64,000 nucleotides of DNA. Source: RYN-230 sp963814645 (GTDB taxonomy: Bacteria; Actinomycetota; Actinomycetes; Streptosporangiales; Streptosporangiaceae). The position numbers and the translations under genes are program-made. Of this stretch, positions 34,606 to 42,524 are shown one piece after another. The notes beneath the pieces were generated by a model. That model was not told where the DNA came from and did no database searches. It saw only the letters and a program-made list of their open reading frames with translations. Every line of letters begins with the position of its first letter. Within the stretch, counting starts at the first letter, position 1. Location: positions 620,001-684,000 of the forward strand of contig CAWFDX010000001.1 in assembly GCA_963814645.1 (NCBI GenBank), given 5' to 3'.

Positions 34606-35271
34606 ATGCACGCAGCCGCGCGTCATTCCAAGCCCAGGAAACCTGTCAGCAGACTCGGAGTGTCGATAGTGGCCGCGGCCGTGCTAGCCAGCGCGGCGGC
34701 GGCTTTCGTGTATCTGCATGGCGTATCCGGCGCGTCGAGCGCCGCTGACAATCAGTTGAACGCCGTGGCCGTGGGTACCTCCCATGCGGCGACGTCTAAG
34801 ACGACCGGCGATCAGCTCACCGAGGACTACCGGCAGGCCATCGCCAAGCGGATGGCCGGCGCGGCCACCCGGGCCCAGCACCGCTACCAGGCTGCGCAAG
34901 CCGCCCGCCGCGCCCGGCTGGCCGCCCAGCGGCAGGCCGCGGCGCAGGCCAAGCAGCAGGCCTCCGCGTCGGCCAGCGCCAGCGCCAGCGCCAGCGCTAG
35001 CGCCAGCCCGGCGCCCACCCTGTCCGGCGGCTCTAACCCGGCCGACTCCCCGCTCGGCGTCTGCATCCGGAACGCCGAAGAAGGCGGCAGCTACGCCTGG
35101 GGCCCCGGCAACGGCGGCGGCGCGTACCAGTTCACGATCGGCACCTGGGAGCATTACGGCGGCGCGGCCAGCGAGTTCGGCGTAGCCGGTCCCGCTTACC
35201 AGGACCAGATCTTCGACAACGCCATCAACGCTGGTGGCGCGTCGAACTGGACTGCCTACGACGGCTGCTAG
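34606..35271 (+). CDS. Secreted Rpf-like / transglycosylase-like protein
   Basis: 221 residues. A basic N-terminus and helix SIVAAAVLASAAAAFVYL form a signal or anchor, followed by a basic Ala/Arg/Gln coiled region, a (Ala-Ser)n linker of about eight pairs, and a C-terminal ~75-residue lysozyme-like domain: CIRNAEEGGSYAWGPGNGGGAYQFTIGTWEHYGG, with the catalytic Glu in NAEEGGSY and a closing Cys, as in resuscitation-promoting factors. It should cleave peptidoglycan outside the cell. ACAGGAGG precedes the ATG. The 194-bp upstream gap gave no convincing c-di-AMP riboswitch. Confidence 0.88.
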   Translation: MHAAARHSKPRKPVSRLGVSIVAAAVLASAAAAFVYLHGVSGASSAADNQLNAVAVGTSHAATSKTTGDQLTEDYRQAIAKRMAGAATRAQHRYQAAQAARRARLAAQRQAAAQAKQQASASASASASASASASPAPTLSGGSNPADSPLGVCIRNAEEGGSYAWGPGNGGGAYQFTIGTWEHYGGAASEFGVAGPAYQDQIFDNAINAGGASNWTAYDGC

Positions 35272-35316
35272 CCCGCCGGACGCACCACACCAGCCGTACC
35301 AGTCACACTGGACACG

Positions 35317-35343
35317 TGACAGTTTTTAGTGTCAGAACTGTCA
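35317..35343. promoter_or_regulatory. Operator dyad 1 upstream of the GbsR/MarR gene
   Basis: TGACAGTT (35317-35324) and AACTGTCA (35336-35343) are perfect inverted copies, 27 bp end to end, with TTTAGTGTCAG between. It ends 18 bp before ATG 35362. A second dyad with the same outer TGACA...TGTCA arms and the same total length lies just past the gene. Likely the autoregulatory site of the encoded regulator. Confidence 0.6.
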
Positions 35344-35361
35344 TGACTGTAGAATCAGTGC

Positions 35362-35844
35362 ATGGCTACTGATGCGCAGCTGGCCTTCGCCGACCAGGCG
35401 GGCAGTTTCTACGCGCGGGAGTACGGCTTCCCGCCGGTGACCGGCCGGGTGCTCGGCTACCTGACTGTCTGCGACCCCGCGCAGCAGACCATCAACGAGC
35501 TGGCCGAGACGCTGCTGGCCAGCCGGAGCGCGATCACCGGCGCGGTCCGCCAGTTGGAGGGCTTCCACGCGGTGCGGCGCACCCGGGCGGCTGGCGACCG
35601 GCTGGACCGGGTCAGCCTCGACCCAGCGGCCGGCCTGCAGCCCAAGGGCTTCACCCCGGCCCCCTACCTGGAGCAGGCCGCGCTGGCCCGGGAGGCGCTG
35701 GCCCTGGTGGCGGACGCGTCCCCGGAGCGGCGCGCCGTGCTAGAAGACGCGGTCGCGTTCTATGACTTCCTGGCCAAGCGCCTCCCGGAGGTGCTGGCGG
35801 AGTGGCAGGAGAACCAGCGGAAGGCACGCCAAGCCAAAACTTGA
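35362..35844 (+). CDS. GbsR/MarR-family transcriptional regulator
   Basis: 160 residues. N-terminal helix FADQAGSFYAREYGFPPVTGRVLGYLTVCDP is the GbsR signature, then the winged helix TINELAETLLASRSAITGAVRQLEGFHAVRRTR and a C-terminal dimerisation helix (RAVLEDAVAFYDFLAKRLPEVLAEWQENQRK). GbsR-type proteins respond to osmolytes or other small molecules. Two matching 27-bp dyads flank the gene, one before it and one before the alpha/beta hydrolase, which is the probable regulated target. Confidence 0.9.
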   Translation: MATDAQLAFADQAGSFYAREYGFPPVTGRVLGYLTVCDPAQQTINELAETLLASRSAITGAVRQLEGFHAVRRTRAAGDRLDRVSLDPAAGLQPKGFTPAPYLEQAALAREALALVADASPERRAVLEDAVAFYDFLAKRLPEVLAEWQENQRKARQAKT

Positions 35845-35846
35845 GA

Positions 35847-35873
35847 TGACACAAATTTGTGTTATCTGTGTCA
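35847..35873. promoter_or_regulatory. Operator dyad 2 upstream of the alpha/beta hydrolase
   Basis: TGACACA ... TGTGTCA, 27 bp in total, begins one base after the regulator's stop and ends 19 bp before ATG 35893. It also contains the perfect 14-bp palindrome ACACAAATTTGTGT (35849-35862). Outer arms, overall length and an inner TT-x-GTGT-x-A core agree with dyad 1, indicating the same DNA-binding protein. Confidence 0.6.
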
Positions 35874-35892
35874 TCACAGTAAGCTCAGCTAC

Positions 35893-36795
35893 ATGGCTCA
35901 GCTACTCAGCAGTGACGCACCCCCCATCGGCCGCCGGTATGACGTCGGCGGCCGGCAGCTGATGCTGCACCGCTCCGGCACCGGCGGCCCGGCCGTGGTG
36001 ATCCTCCCTGGGGCCAGCGCGGTCGGCCTGGACTACCTCAACATCCACGACCGGATCAGCGAGTTCACCACGTCGGTGCTGTACGACCGGGGCGGCACCG
36101 GCTGGAGCGACCCGGTGGACCTGCCGCGCGGCGCCGCCGCAGTGGCCACCGAGCTGCGGGACCTGCTGCACGCCGCCGGTATGCCCGGCCCCTACCTGCT
36201 GGCCGCGCACTCCCTGGGCGGTGCGTACGCCCGCCGTTTCGCCCAGCTCTTCCCCGGCGACGTGGCCGGCTTCCTGTACCTGGACTCGTTCTACGAAGAC
36301 ACCGACGCCTATCTGCCCGAACGCCTGCACCTGGCCAACGTGCGCCAGCCCGACCCCGGCCGTCTCGGCCAGGCGCTGATGCGCCCGTTCGCCCGCCGGA
36401 TGTACCGGCAGATGTTCGCGGGCTGGCCGGACGGCCTCCGCCAGACGCTCATCGAGCGCCACATCTCCGCCGCGTGGTGGCAGGCCGGGGTACAGGAGCG
36501 GAGCACCATGGCGCAGCTCGCCGACGAGCTGCACCACGGCGGGCCGGTGCCGGACCGCCCGTCGATCGTGCTGGCCGCGACGGGCGTCGACCCGGGTCTG
36601 CGGCTGATCATGTCCAGCCGCTCCATCCGCGCGATGACCGAGGGCAACCGCCACCTCTACGCCGCACTGGCTGCCTCGGTGACGCACGGCGAACTGCGGC
36701 CCCTGGCCGGCGCACGGCACAGCACGCTGACCATCGACCAGGCGGACGCGGTCGTCCAGGCCGCGCGCGACCTGCTGGGCCGGGTCACCCGCTGA
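35893..36795 (+). CDS. Alpha/beta hydrolase under GbsR/MarR-type control
   Basis: 300 residues from ATG 35893; the longer in-frame start would lie inside the operator. VVILPGASAVGLDYLNIHDRI, YDRGGTGWSDPV, nucleophile elbow LAAHSLGGAYARRFAQLFP and final RHSTLTIDQ give an intact serine hydrolase with Ser and His visible. The D-R-G-G-T-G-W-S motif is frequent in epoxide-hydrolase-like or haloperoxidase-like enzymes. Substrate unknown, but a regulated single enzyme suggests detoxification of the regulator's ligand. Confidence 0.88.
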   Translation: MAQLLSSDAPPIGRRYDVGGRQLMLHRSGTGGPAVVILPGASAVGLDYLNIHDRISEFTTSVLYDRGGTGWSDPVDLPRGAAAVATELRDLLHAAGMPGPYLLAAHSLGGAYARRFAQLFPGDVAGFLYLDSFYEDTDAYLPERLHLANVRQPDPGRLGQALMRPFARRMYRQMFAGWPDGLRQTLIERHISAAWWQAGVQERSTMAQLADELHHGGPVPDRPSIVLAATGVDPGLRLIMSSRSIRAMTEGNRHLYAALAASVTHGELRPLAGARHSTLTIDQADAVVQAARDLLGRVTR

Positions 36796-36843
36796 TCTGG
36801 GCCCAGGCTTGCCCGGGACCGGCCACGGGCCGATGATGCCAGT

Positions 36844-37173
36844 ATGACCAGCGGCTTCGACTTCAACGCCAAGTACAGGTCGCTCGAGGGTGAAGCTAAA
36901 GCGGCGATGGTCAGCGCCAGTTCCGGCCCGGGCCATCGCCACTATCCCTACGCCCGCCCGGTGCGGCTGAGCTGGTACCAGGACGCCGCCGGGCAGTGGG
37001 CCTACCAGGGCGTCGATGCCCATCTGTGGGAGGTGTTCTGCGAGCAGTGCGGTGACACTGACGGGCCGGCCGAGAACCAGGAAGCCAAGGTCCGGCAACT
37101 TCGCGGCCCGTACCGCAGCAAGCACCAGGCCAAACACGTGGCGGGCAAGCACTACCGGTCCTTCGGTCACTGA
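36844..37173 (+). CDS. Hypothetical protein with single CxxC
   Basis: 109 residues that I do not recognise. It is rich in His, Tyr and Arg (GHRHYPYARPVRLSWYQDAAGQWAYQG), has one potential metal-binding CEQC, and ends in a basic segment (RGPYRSKHQAKHVAGKHYRSFGH). No signal peptide. It lies 48 bp after the hydrolase and 22 bp before the folate gene, in the same direction. Codon use fits a real gene. Confidence 0.6.
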   Translation: MTSGFDFNAKYRSLEGEAKAAMVSASSGPGHRHYPYARPVRLSWYQDAAGQWAYQGVDAHLWEVFCEQCGDTDGPAENQEAKVRQLRGPYRSKHQAKHVAGKHYRSFGH

Positions 37174-37195
37174 GCCACGTGCCACGATGGGGCGC

Positions 37196-37972
37196 ATGCC
37201 CCGTCCTGTGCCGCACCATGACCGCGACGCGGGCGGCCCGGCCGAGGTGCTGGCGGCCAAGGCCGGGCTGCGCCAGCAGGTGTGGGCCGAGATGCGCGCG
37301 GCCAAGGTGGCCCGGTTCCCCGGCGCGGCGGGCCGCATCCCCAACTTCACCGGCGCCGAGGCAGCCGCCGAACGGCTCCGCGGCAGGCCGGAATGGCAGG
37401 CGGCCCATACCGTCAAGGCCAACCCGGACGCGGCTCAGTGGCCGGTCCGGCAGCGCGCGCTGGAAGACGGCAAAACCGTATACATGGCGGTGCCCCGGCT
37501 GGCCGGCCCGGAACCGTTCTTCGCGCTAGACCCCGCGCACCTGGCCGAGCCGCCGCGTAAGGCCTCGTCGATCAGCGGTGCGTCCCGCTCAGCCCGCTGC
37601 GTCCAACTGGCCGAGCTGGCCCCCGTCAACCTGGTCGTGATGGGCAGCGTGGCGGTGGCCGCGGACGGCGCCCGGCTGGGCAAGGGCGGCGGGTTCGCCG
37701 ACCTGGAGTACGCGCTGGCCAGCGCGGCCGGCCTGATCGGGCCGGAGACGGTGTGCGTCACCACCGTGCACGAGCTGCAGCTACGTGAGGCCGGCGCGAT
37801 CCCGGTGACCGGCCACGACGTGCTGGTCGACTTGATCGTCACGCCGGAGCGGGTCATCGACTGCCGCCCCGGCCGTGGCCCGCGGGCCACCCCGGCCATC
37901 GACTGGGCCGACCTGACCGAGGAGAAGATCGCGGCCATCCCGCTGCTCAGCGCGCTGCACCGCGGCGGTTAA
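37196..37972 (+). CDS. 5-formyltetrahydrofolate cyclo-ligase family protein
   Basis: 258 residues from ATG 37196 (an in-frame ATG three codons earlier is possible). KAGLRQQVWAEMRAAKVARFPGAAGRIPNFTGAEAAAERL, then KANPDAAQWPVRQRALEDGKTVYMAVPRL, and the characteristic RLGKGGGFADLEYALASAAG ATP-binding loop. This variant, close to the MTHFSD-like branch, converts 5-formyl-THF to methenyl-THF or acts on related substrates. Followed by a degraded DUF190 gene. Confidence 0.85.
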   Translation: MPRPVPHHDRDAGGPAEVLAAKAGLRQQVWAEMRAAKVARFPGAAGRIPNFTGAEAAAERLRGRPEWQAAHTVKANPDAAQWPVRQRALEDGKTVYMAVPRLAGPEPFFALDPAHLAEPPRKASSISGASRSARCVQLAELAPVNLVVMGSVAVAADGARLGKGGGFADLEYALASAAGLIGPETVCVTTVHELQLREAGAIPVTGHDVLVDLIVTPERVIDCRPGRGPRATPAIDWADLTEEKIAAIPLLSALHRGG

Positions 37973-38046
37973 CCTGGGCCGGTGCTGTCCGACCTGGCCG
38001 CCCGGCGCAGGATGCCCCGGGTCGATGCCCGGGAAATCGCCGCCAT

Positions 38047-38532
38047 GACACGCTCAAGCTCAACAGCCCTGGGCTGGCCACCCTGGAGCGGGTCCGGGTC
38101 TGCAAGCGGGACGGCGAACTGCTGGCCAGACCCCGCGCGCTGCCCGGCGTCGATGAGCACGGACTGGCGTTGTGGCAAAAGATCATGATTTTCACCTCGG
38201 AAGCCGCGCTGCACGGTGGGCAGCCGCTGCACCGGGCGCTGGTCCGGGCGGTGCGGTCGGCGGGGGTCAGCGGGGCGACCACGATGCGCGGTGTGTGGGG
38301 CTTTCACGGTGACCACCCGCCGCACGGGGACCGGCTGCTGCAGCTGGGGCGGCACGTGCCCACGGTCACCGTGGTGATCGACACGCCGGAGCGGATCGCG
38401 GCCGCGTTCCCGGTGATCGACGAGCTGACCAGCGAGCGCGGGCTGGTGACCAGCGAGACCATCCCGGCGCTGCGCGCGGTGAGCGACGGCCGGCGCCGGG
38501 GCGGGCCCCGGCTGGCCAGCCACCACCTCTAG
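38047..38532 (+). pseudogene. DUF190 protein, 5'-degraded
   Basis: The frame ending at 38532 encodes LKLNSPGLATLERVRVCKRDGELLARP... then IMIFTSEAALHGGQPLHRALVRAVRSAGVSGATTMRGVWGFHGDHPPHGD and TVVIDTPERIAAAFPVIDELTSERGLVTSE, a full DUF190 module. There is no proper start: upstream codons run into unrelated text (a second frame carries MPRVDAREIAAM). The missing part would be an N-terminal module of a larger DUF190 protein. DUF190 genes often accompany fluoride channel (crcB) genes, absent here. A TTG start at 38170 could give a 120-residue product. Confidence 0.6.
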
Positions 38533-38554
38533 CCGGCCGGGCAGACTAGCTGGC

Positions 38555-39622
38555 ATGGCGCACGTCGTGGTGACCCACTGGGTGCATCCCGAGGTGGTCA
38601 GCTACCTGGCTGGATTCTGCGAGCCGCGGGTGCCGTCCGCCGCCGAGGGGGTCTGGCCCCGAACGCGGGTGGCCGAGCTGGCCGCCACCGCGGACGGGCT
38701 GATCACCTGCATGGCCGACACCGTGGACGACAGTTTCCTGGCCCGCTGCCCCCGGCTGCGGGTGATCAGCGCGACGCTGAAGGGCTACGACAACTTCGAC
38801 GCCGCTGCGTGCACCCGGCGCGGCGTGTGGCTGACCGTCCTGCCCGACCTGCTCACCGTGCCCACCGCGGAGCTTGCCGTCGCGCTGATCCTCGGCCTCG
38901 CCCGGCAGCTCGGCCCGGCCGACCGGTACGTGCGCAGTGGCCAGTTCACCGGCTGGCGGCCGCAGTTCTACGGCACCGGGCTGGCGGGCGCCACCGTCGG
39001 CATCGCCGGCGTGGGCCAGGTCGGCCAGGCGGCCGCGGCCCGGCTCCGGGCCTTCGGCACCCGGATCGTGTACTACGATCAGCGGCCGCTCGATCCGGCG
39101 CTGGCCGGACAGCTGGCGGCTACCCGGCTGGACCTGGCCGGGCTGCTCGCGGCCAGCGACTTCGTGCTGATGCTGCTGCCGCTGGTCACCGAGGCTGGTC
39201 CGCTGAACACTGGTCCGCTGAACACTGGTCCGCTGAACACTGGTCCGCTGAACACCGGTTCACTGAACACCGTGCGGCTGATTGACGCGGCCGCGCTGGC
39301 CCGGATGCGGCCGGGGGCGTTCCTGGTCAACGTGGGCCGCGGCTCGGTGGTGGACGAGCAGGCCGTGCTGGCCGCGCTGCAGGCCGGGCGGCTGGGCGGG
39401 TACGCGGCCGACGTGTTCGCGATGGAGGACTGGGCGCTGCCCGGGCACCCGGCGCAGATCCCACCCGGCCTGCTCAGCCACCCGCGCACCCTGTTCACCC
39501 CGCACCTGGGGTCGGCCGTGGACAGCGCCCGGCGGGACATGTCGCTGGCCGCGGCCCGCCAGGTCGAGCAGGCGCTGCGCGGCCAGCGCCCCGACCACGC
39601 CGTCAACGACCTCGGCCGGTGA
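38555..39622 (+). CDS. ptxD: D-2-hydroxyacid dehydrogenase of the phosphite (phosphonate) dehydrogenase type, with tandem-repeat insertion
   Basis: 355 residues. Long stretches match PtxD: LKGYDNFDAAACTRRGVWLT, PDLLTVPTAELAVALILGLAR, GWRPQFYGTGLAGATVGIAGVGQVG, VNVGRGSVVDEQAVLAAL (catalytic Arg), GGYAADVFAMEDWALP (Glu), and LFTPHLGSAVDSARR (catalytic His). PtxD oxidises phosphite to phosphate with NAD+. Between LPLVTEA and VRLIDAAAL there is an extra ~25 residues made of five GPLNT-like repeats that the family lacks, in a loop just after the NAD-side strand. No phosphite transporter genes are near. Could also be a related hydroxyacid dehydrogenase. Confidence 0.85.
   Translation: MAHVVVTHWVHPEVVSYLAGFCEPRVPSAAEGVWPRTRVAELAATADGLITCMADTVDDSFLARCPRLRVISATLKGYDNFDAAACTRRGVWLTVLPDLLTVPTAELAVALILGLARQLGPADRYVRSGQFTGWRPQFYGTGLAGATVGIAGVGQVGQAAAARLRAFGTRIVYYDQRPLDPALAGQLAATRLDLAGLLAASDFVLMLLPLVTEAGPLNTGPLNTGPLNTGPLNTGSLNTVRLIDAAALARMRPGAFLVNVGRGSVVDEQAVLAALQAGRLGGYAADVFAMEDWALPGHPAQIPPGLLSHPRTLFTPHLGSAVDSARRDMSLAAARQVEQALRGQRPDHAVNDLGR
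39197..39271 (+). repeat. In-frame 15-bp minisatellite (5 units) inside the ptxD-like gene
   Basis: Five direct 15-bp units starting GGTCCGCTGAACACT; the first three are identical, the fourth differs at its last base, and the fifth is degenerate (GGTTCACTGAACACC). Each encodes Gly-Pro/Ser-Leu-Asn-Thr. Being a multiple of three it preserves the frame; copy number could vary by slippage. Confidence 0.9.
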
Positions 39623-39701
39623 CCGCTCCGCGCCCGCCGTGGGCCCTCGCACTGCACGGCGTGCCTGAACCACCGACGCCTGGCAACTCCCTGTTCTAAG
39701 A

Positions 39702-39720
39702 TGACTACGTCCAGTAGTCA
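39702..39720. promoter_or_regulatory. Inverted repeat upstream of the beta-propeller gene
   Basis: TGACTAC (39702-39708) and GTAGTCA (39714-39720) are perfect inverted arms around a 5-bp centre, 35 bp before the GTG start at 39756. It sits next to a possible -10 (TTCTAAGAT). No U-tract follows, so an operator is more likely than a terminator. Cognate regulator unknown; the arms loosely resemble BlaI/MecI-type sites. Confidence 0.45.
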
Positions 39721-39755
39721 CAGCAGGCCAGGAACCCGGTAGCACGGAGGCACTC

Positions 39756-40292
39756 GTGACCAGCCAGACCAGCACGCATACCAGCCCGCCGCGACCATCC
39801 CGCCGCCGCTGGTGGCCCCGCTTGGGGGTGCGCGCCGCAGCCCTGTCACTGGCCCTGGCCCTCGGCGCGGCCAGCAGCCTGGCCGCCAGCCCCGCCTGGG
39901 CGACGGGTGGCTACCGCGTCACCGCCTACATCCGCGTCGGCAACTACCCGTTCGGTATTGCGCTCAACCCGGATGGCAGCCGCGCCTACGTCGCCAACTG
40001 GCGATCGGCCAGCGCGTCGGTGATCAACACCGCCACCAACCGCGTCGTCGCCACCGTCGGCGTCGGCGATCACCCGGTCGGGGTGGCGGTCAGTCCTGAC
40101 GGCACCCGCGCCTATGTCACCAACCTTTTCTCGTCCACCGTCTCGGTGATCAACACCGCGACCAACAAGGTCACCACCACCATCCACGGCGTCTGCGCCC
40201 CGTACAACATTGCGGTGAGCCCGGACAGCGGCCACATCTACGTCACCGGAGCTATGACCAGGGGCGTCGTATCGGTGATCACCCGTCAGTAA
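39756..40292 (+). CDS. Short secreted YncE-like beta-propeller (NHL/YVTN repeat) protein
   Basis: 178 residues, GTG 39756 after ACGGAGG. A basic start and LSLALALGAASSLAASPAWA form a signal peptide. The rest is about three YVTN repeats: PFGIALNPDGSRAYVANWRSASASVINTATNRVVATV, PVGVAVSPDGTRAYVTNLFSSTVSVINTATNKVTTTI, YNIAVSPDSGHIYVTGA. Full propellers need six or seven blades, so this is either an oligomerising short form or a truncated gene. Secreted, binding role unknown. Confidence 0.82.
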   Translation: MTSQTSTHTSPPRPSRRRWWPRLGVRAAALSLALALGAASSLAASPAWATGGYRVTAYIRVGNYPFGIALNPDGSRAYVANWRSASASVINTATNRVVATVGVGDHPVGVAVSPDGTRAYVTNLFSSTVSVINTATNKVTTTIHGVCAPYNIAVSPDSGHIYVTGAMTRGVVSVITRQ

Positions 40293-40295
40293 CCA

Positions 40296-41546
40296 TCACC
40301 CCGATAGCTGGACGCCGGAGGCAGCTCCGCCGGAGGCAGTTCCACCGGAGGCAACTGCACCGGAGCCGGCGTCGTCGGCCGGGGCGAGCGGGAGGAAGAT
40401 CTCGAAGGTGGCGCCGTCGCCCTTGGTGCTGTGCACCTTGACCGAGCCGCCATGCGCGGTCGCGATGGCCTGCACGATGGCCAGCCCGAGGCCGAACCCG
40501 CCCGCCTCGCGGTTGCGGTGGGTGCTGGCCCGGGCGAACCGCTGGAAGATGCGCTGCAGGTCATGGGGCTCGATGCCGCAGCCGGAGTCGGCCACCGCCA
40601 GCACCGCCTGCCCGTTTTCCCGCCGCGCGCTGACCTCGATCTGATCCCCGGCTTCGGTGTGCCCGATCGCGTTCTCCAGCAGCGCGTCCAGGGCCAGCGC
40701 CAGCCGGTCCCGGTCGGCCAGCACGGTGGCGTCGACGACCGGGCCCAGCCGCCACTGCCGGGGCAGGTAGCCCCACCGCTCCAGCGCGTCGCCGAGCACG
40801 GCCTCGACCGCGACCGGTTCCCGGTGCAGGAAGTCCGGGCTGGACGCCGAGGCGAGCAGCAGGATCCGGGTGGCCAGCCGGCCCAGCCGGCGCAGCTCGT
40901 CCGCGACCACCCGGGCGTCCTCGGCCATCTCGGTCTTCTTGGCCGCCCGCTCCATCAGCTCGGCGTGCCCGAGCGCCACCGTGATCGGCGTGCCCAGCTC
41001 GTGCGAGGCGTCCTGGAGGAACCGGTGCTGCTGGGTGAGCAGGTGGAGGTTCTCCTGGGAGACCCGCTGCACCGCCTCCATCGCGGCCAGCTTGTCCTCC
41101 ATCGCGGCCACCCGGCGGCGGCCATGCCACACCATGACCAGGAACATCAGCGCGATCAGCGGAACTTCAGCCAGGTAGTCCGCGTCCTGCTGGCCCTTGA
41201 GCACCTGCACCACGATGATGCCGCCGGTGGCCAGGGTGACCGCGGCCAGGGTCAGGATGGTGCCCTGCAGCCGCCACAGCCGCAGGCCGTAGATCGCGGT
41301 CAGGCTGACCCAGATGGCCAGGAACGGCACCGTGCCCCAGTTGGGGTTCAGCCGCATCGCCAGCAAGTTGATCGCGACGAACGCGACCCAGATCAGGTCC
41401 AGCCGGTACACCCGGGCCCAGTGCGCGGCCCGGCGCCACCAGCTGGTGGTGTGCGGCGGCGGCTCCAGGCCAGTTGGCCGGCCGTGCCGGGCGGCCCCGC
41501 CCGGCCGGTGCCCCGGCAGATGCCACTGAACACGCTGCGTGGTCAC
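40296..41546 (-). CDS. Orphan sensor histidine kinase
   Basis: 416 residues from GTG 41546 (GAGG upstream). Four membrane helices near the N-terminus (LIWVAFVAINLLAMRL; VPFLAIWVSLTAIYGL; TLAAVTLATGGIIVVQVL; VPLIALMFLVMVWHG) with no large sensor loop, then HisKA with FLQDASHELGTPITVALGHAEL (phospho-His) and HATPase_c with ALDALLENAIGHTEAG, DSGCGIEP and GGFGLGLAIVQAI. The C-terminus is a low-complexity Ala-Ser-Gly repeat encoded by 15-bp units. No response regulator is adjacent. Confidence 0.9.
   Translation of the reverse strand: MTTQRVQWHLPGHRPGGAARHGRPTGLEPPPHTTSWWRRAAHWARVYRLDLIWVAFVAINLLAMRLNPNWGTVPFLAIWVSLTAIYGLRLWRLQGTILTLAAVTLATGGIIVVQVLKGQQDADYLAEVPLIALMFLVMVWHGRRRVAAMEDKLAAMEAVQRVSQENLHLLTQQHRFLQDASHELGTPITVALGHAELMERAAKKTEMAEDARVVADELRRLGRLATRILLLASASSPDFLHREPVAVEAVLGDALERWGYLPRQWRLGPVVDATVLADRDRLALALDALLENAIGHTEAGDQIEVSARRENGQAVLAVADSGCGIEPHDLQRIFQRFARASTHRNREAGGFGLGLAIVQAIATAHGGSVKVHSTKGDGATFEIFLPLAPADDAGSGAVASGGTASGGAASGVQLSG
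40314..40373 (-). repeat. In-frame 15-bp repeat at the 3' end of the kinase gene
   Basis: Four consecutive 15-bp units on the plus strand beginning GCCGGAGGCAGCTCC, GCCGGAGGCAGTTCC, ACCGGAGGCAACTGC and ACCGGAGCCGGCGTC. On the coding strand they give an Ala/Ser/Gly-rich tail (SGGTASGGAASG). It shares the unit length with the repeats in the ptxD-like and trpS genes. Confidence 0.75.
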
Positions 41547-41553
41547 TGTTGCC

Positions 41554-42522
41554 TCACTCCCACGGGCCAGCCCGCTCAGGACGTCCGGCCGTCCCGAGCT
41601 GACCGAGCCCGGTAGCCAGGATGCTAGCGAGCAGTGCGGCATGCTGGCCGCCCGGGTCAAGGTCCGGGTCGAATACCGTAACCTGTGCGCCGCTGGCCCG
41701 CGGCGCGAGCGCGGCCAGCAGCGCGGTCAGTTCGGCCGGCGCGAGCCCGCCCGGGGCCGGGCTGTCCACCGCGGGCATGATAGCTGGGTCGAGGATATCC
41801 ACGTCGAGATGCAGCCAGTAACCGTCGAGCGGGCTGGCCGCCACCGTGGCCAGCACCGCCTCCGCGGTGGCCGCGGCCCCGTCCTGGCGGATCCGCCGGG
41901 CCGGGATGACCTGGCCCAGCACCGCGCTCGCCTCGGCCAGTCCCTCGTCATCGTCCCGGCAGCCCGCGTGCACCGTGTCCGCCGGCCGGAAGTGCGGGGC
42001 CGCCCCGCCGGCCGCGGAGATGGCCGGCCAGTGCAGCCCCACCGCCGCGGCCAGGTCCTCCCCGGCCAGGCTGGCGCAGTCGGTGCTGTTGCCCGGGTGC
42101 CGGAAGTCGGTGTGCCCGTCCATGTGCACCAGCCCGTACCGGCCGCGCGGCCGGAGCGCCAGGCCGGCCGCCAGCAGCAGGCTGCAATCCCCGCCGAGGA
42201 CCAGCGGCGCCCGGTCCGCGTCCAGCTGGGCCCGGATCCGGGCGGCCAGCCGCGTGGCGTGCTCCAGGATCGCGACCTGGTTGCGCACCTGGCCGGGGCC
42301 GCCGGGCCCGCCAGGCTCCCCGCCGGCCTGCGGGCCGGCTGGCACGTCGGACAGGTACCGGCCGGGCAGCACCACCCCGGCGTCGGCCGCGCCCTCCGCC
42401 ACCAGCCGGGTGTACAGCCCGGCCTCACGCAGCGCTTCGGGGGCCTTGGCCGTGCCCGGTACCGCACCGGGCTCCGGCGGGCGCAGCCCAAGGTTGGACG
42501 GCGCCGAGATCAGGGCCAGCAC
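41554..42522 (-). CDS. Arginase/agmatinase (ureohydrolase) family protein
   Basis: 322 residues, GTG start 42522. All Mn-binding motifs of ureohydrolases are seen: LGGDCSLLL, HMDGHTDFRH, HLDVDILDPAIMPAVDSP and an acidic QVTVFDPDLDP segment near the end. The family hydrolyses guanidino compounds (arginine, agmatine, formiminoglutamate). A Gly/Pro-rich insert (GPQAGGEPGGPGGPGQ) follows residue ~60. It starts 2 bp after the UMP kinase stop, so it is read from the same transcript. Substrate uncertain. Confidence 0.9.
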   Translation of the reverse strand: MLALISAPSNLGLRPPEPGAVPGTAKAPEALREAGLYTRLVAEGAADAGVVLPGRYLSDVPAGPQAGGEPGGPGGPGQVRNQVAILEHATRLAARIRAQLDADRAPLVLGGDCSLLLAAGLALRPRGRYGLVHMDGHTDFRHPGNSTDCASLAGEDLAAAVGLHWPAISAAGGAAPHFRPADTVHAGCRDDDEGLAEASAVLGQVIPARRIRQDGAAATAEAVLATVAASPLDGYWLHLDVDILDPAIMPAVDSPAPGGLAPAELTALLAALAPRASGAQVTVFDPDLDPGGQHAALLASILATGLGQLGTAGRPERAGPWE

Positions 42523-42524
42523 GA

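Noticed and set aside
39702..39720. Rho-independent terminator after the ptxD-like gene
   Set aside because: The stem is not G/C-rich, the loop is followed by CAGC rather than a T run, and the position is close to the next start, favouring an operator.
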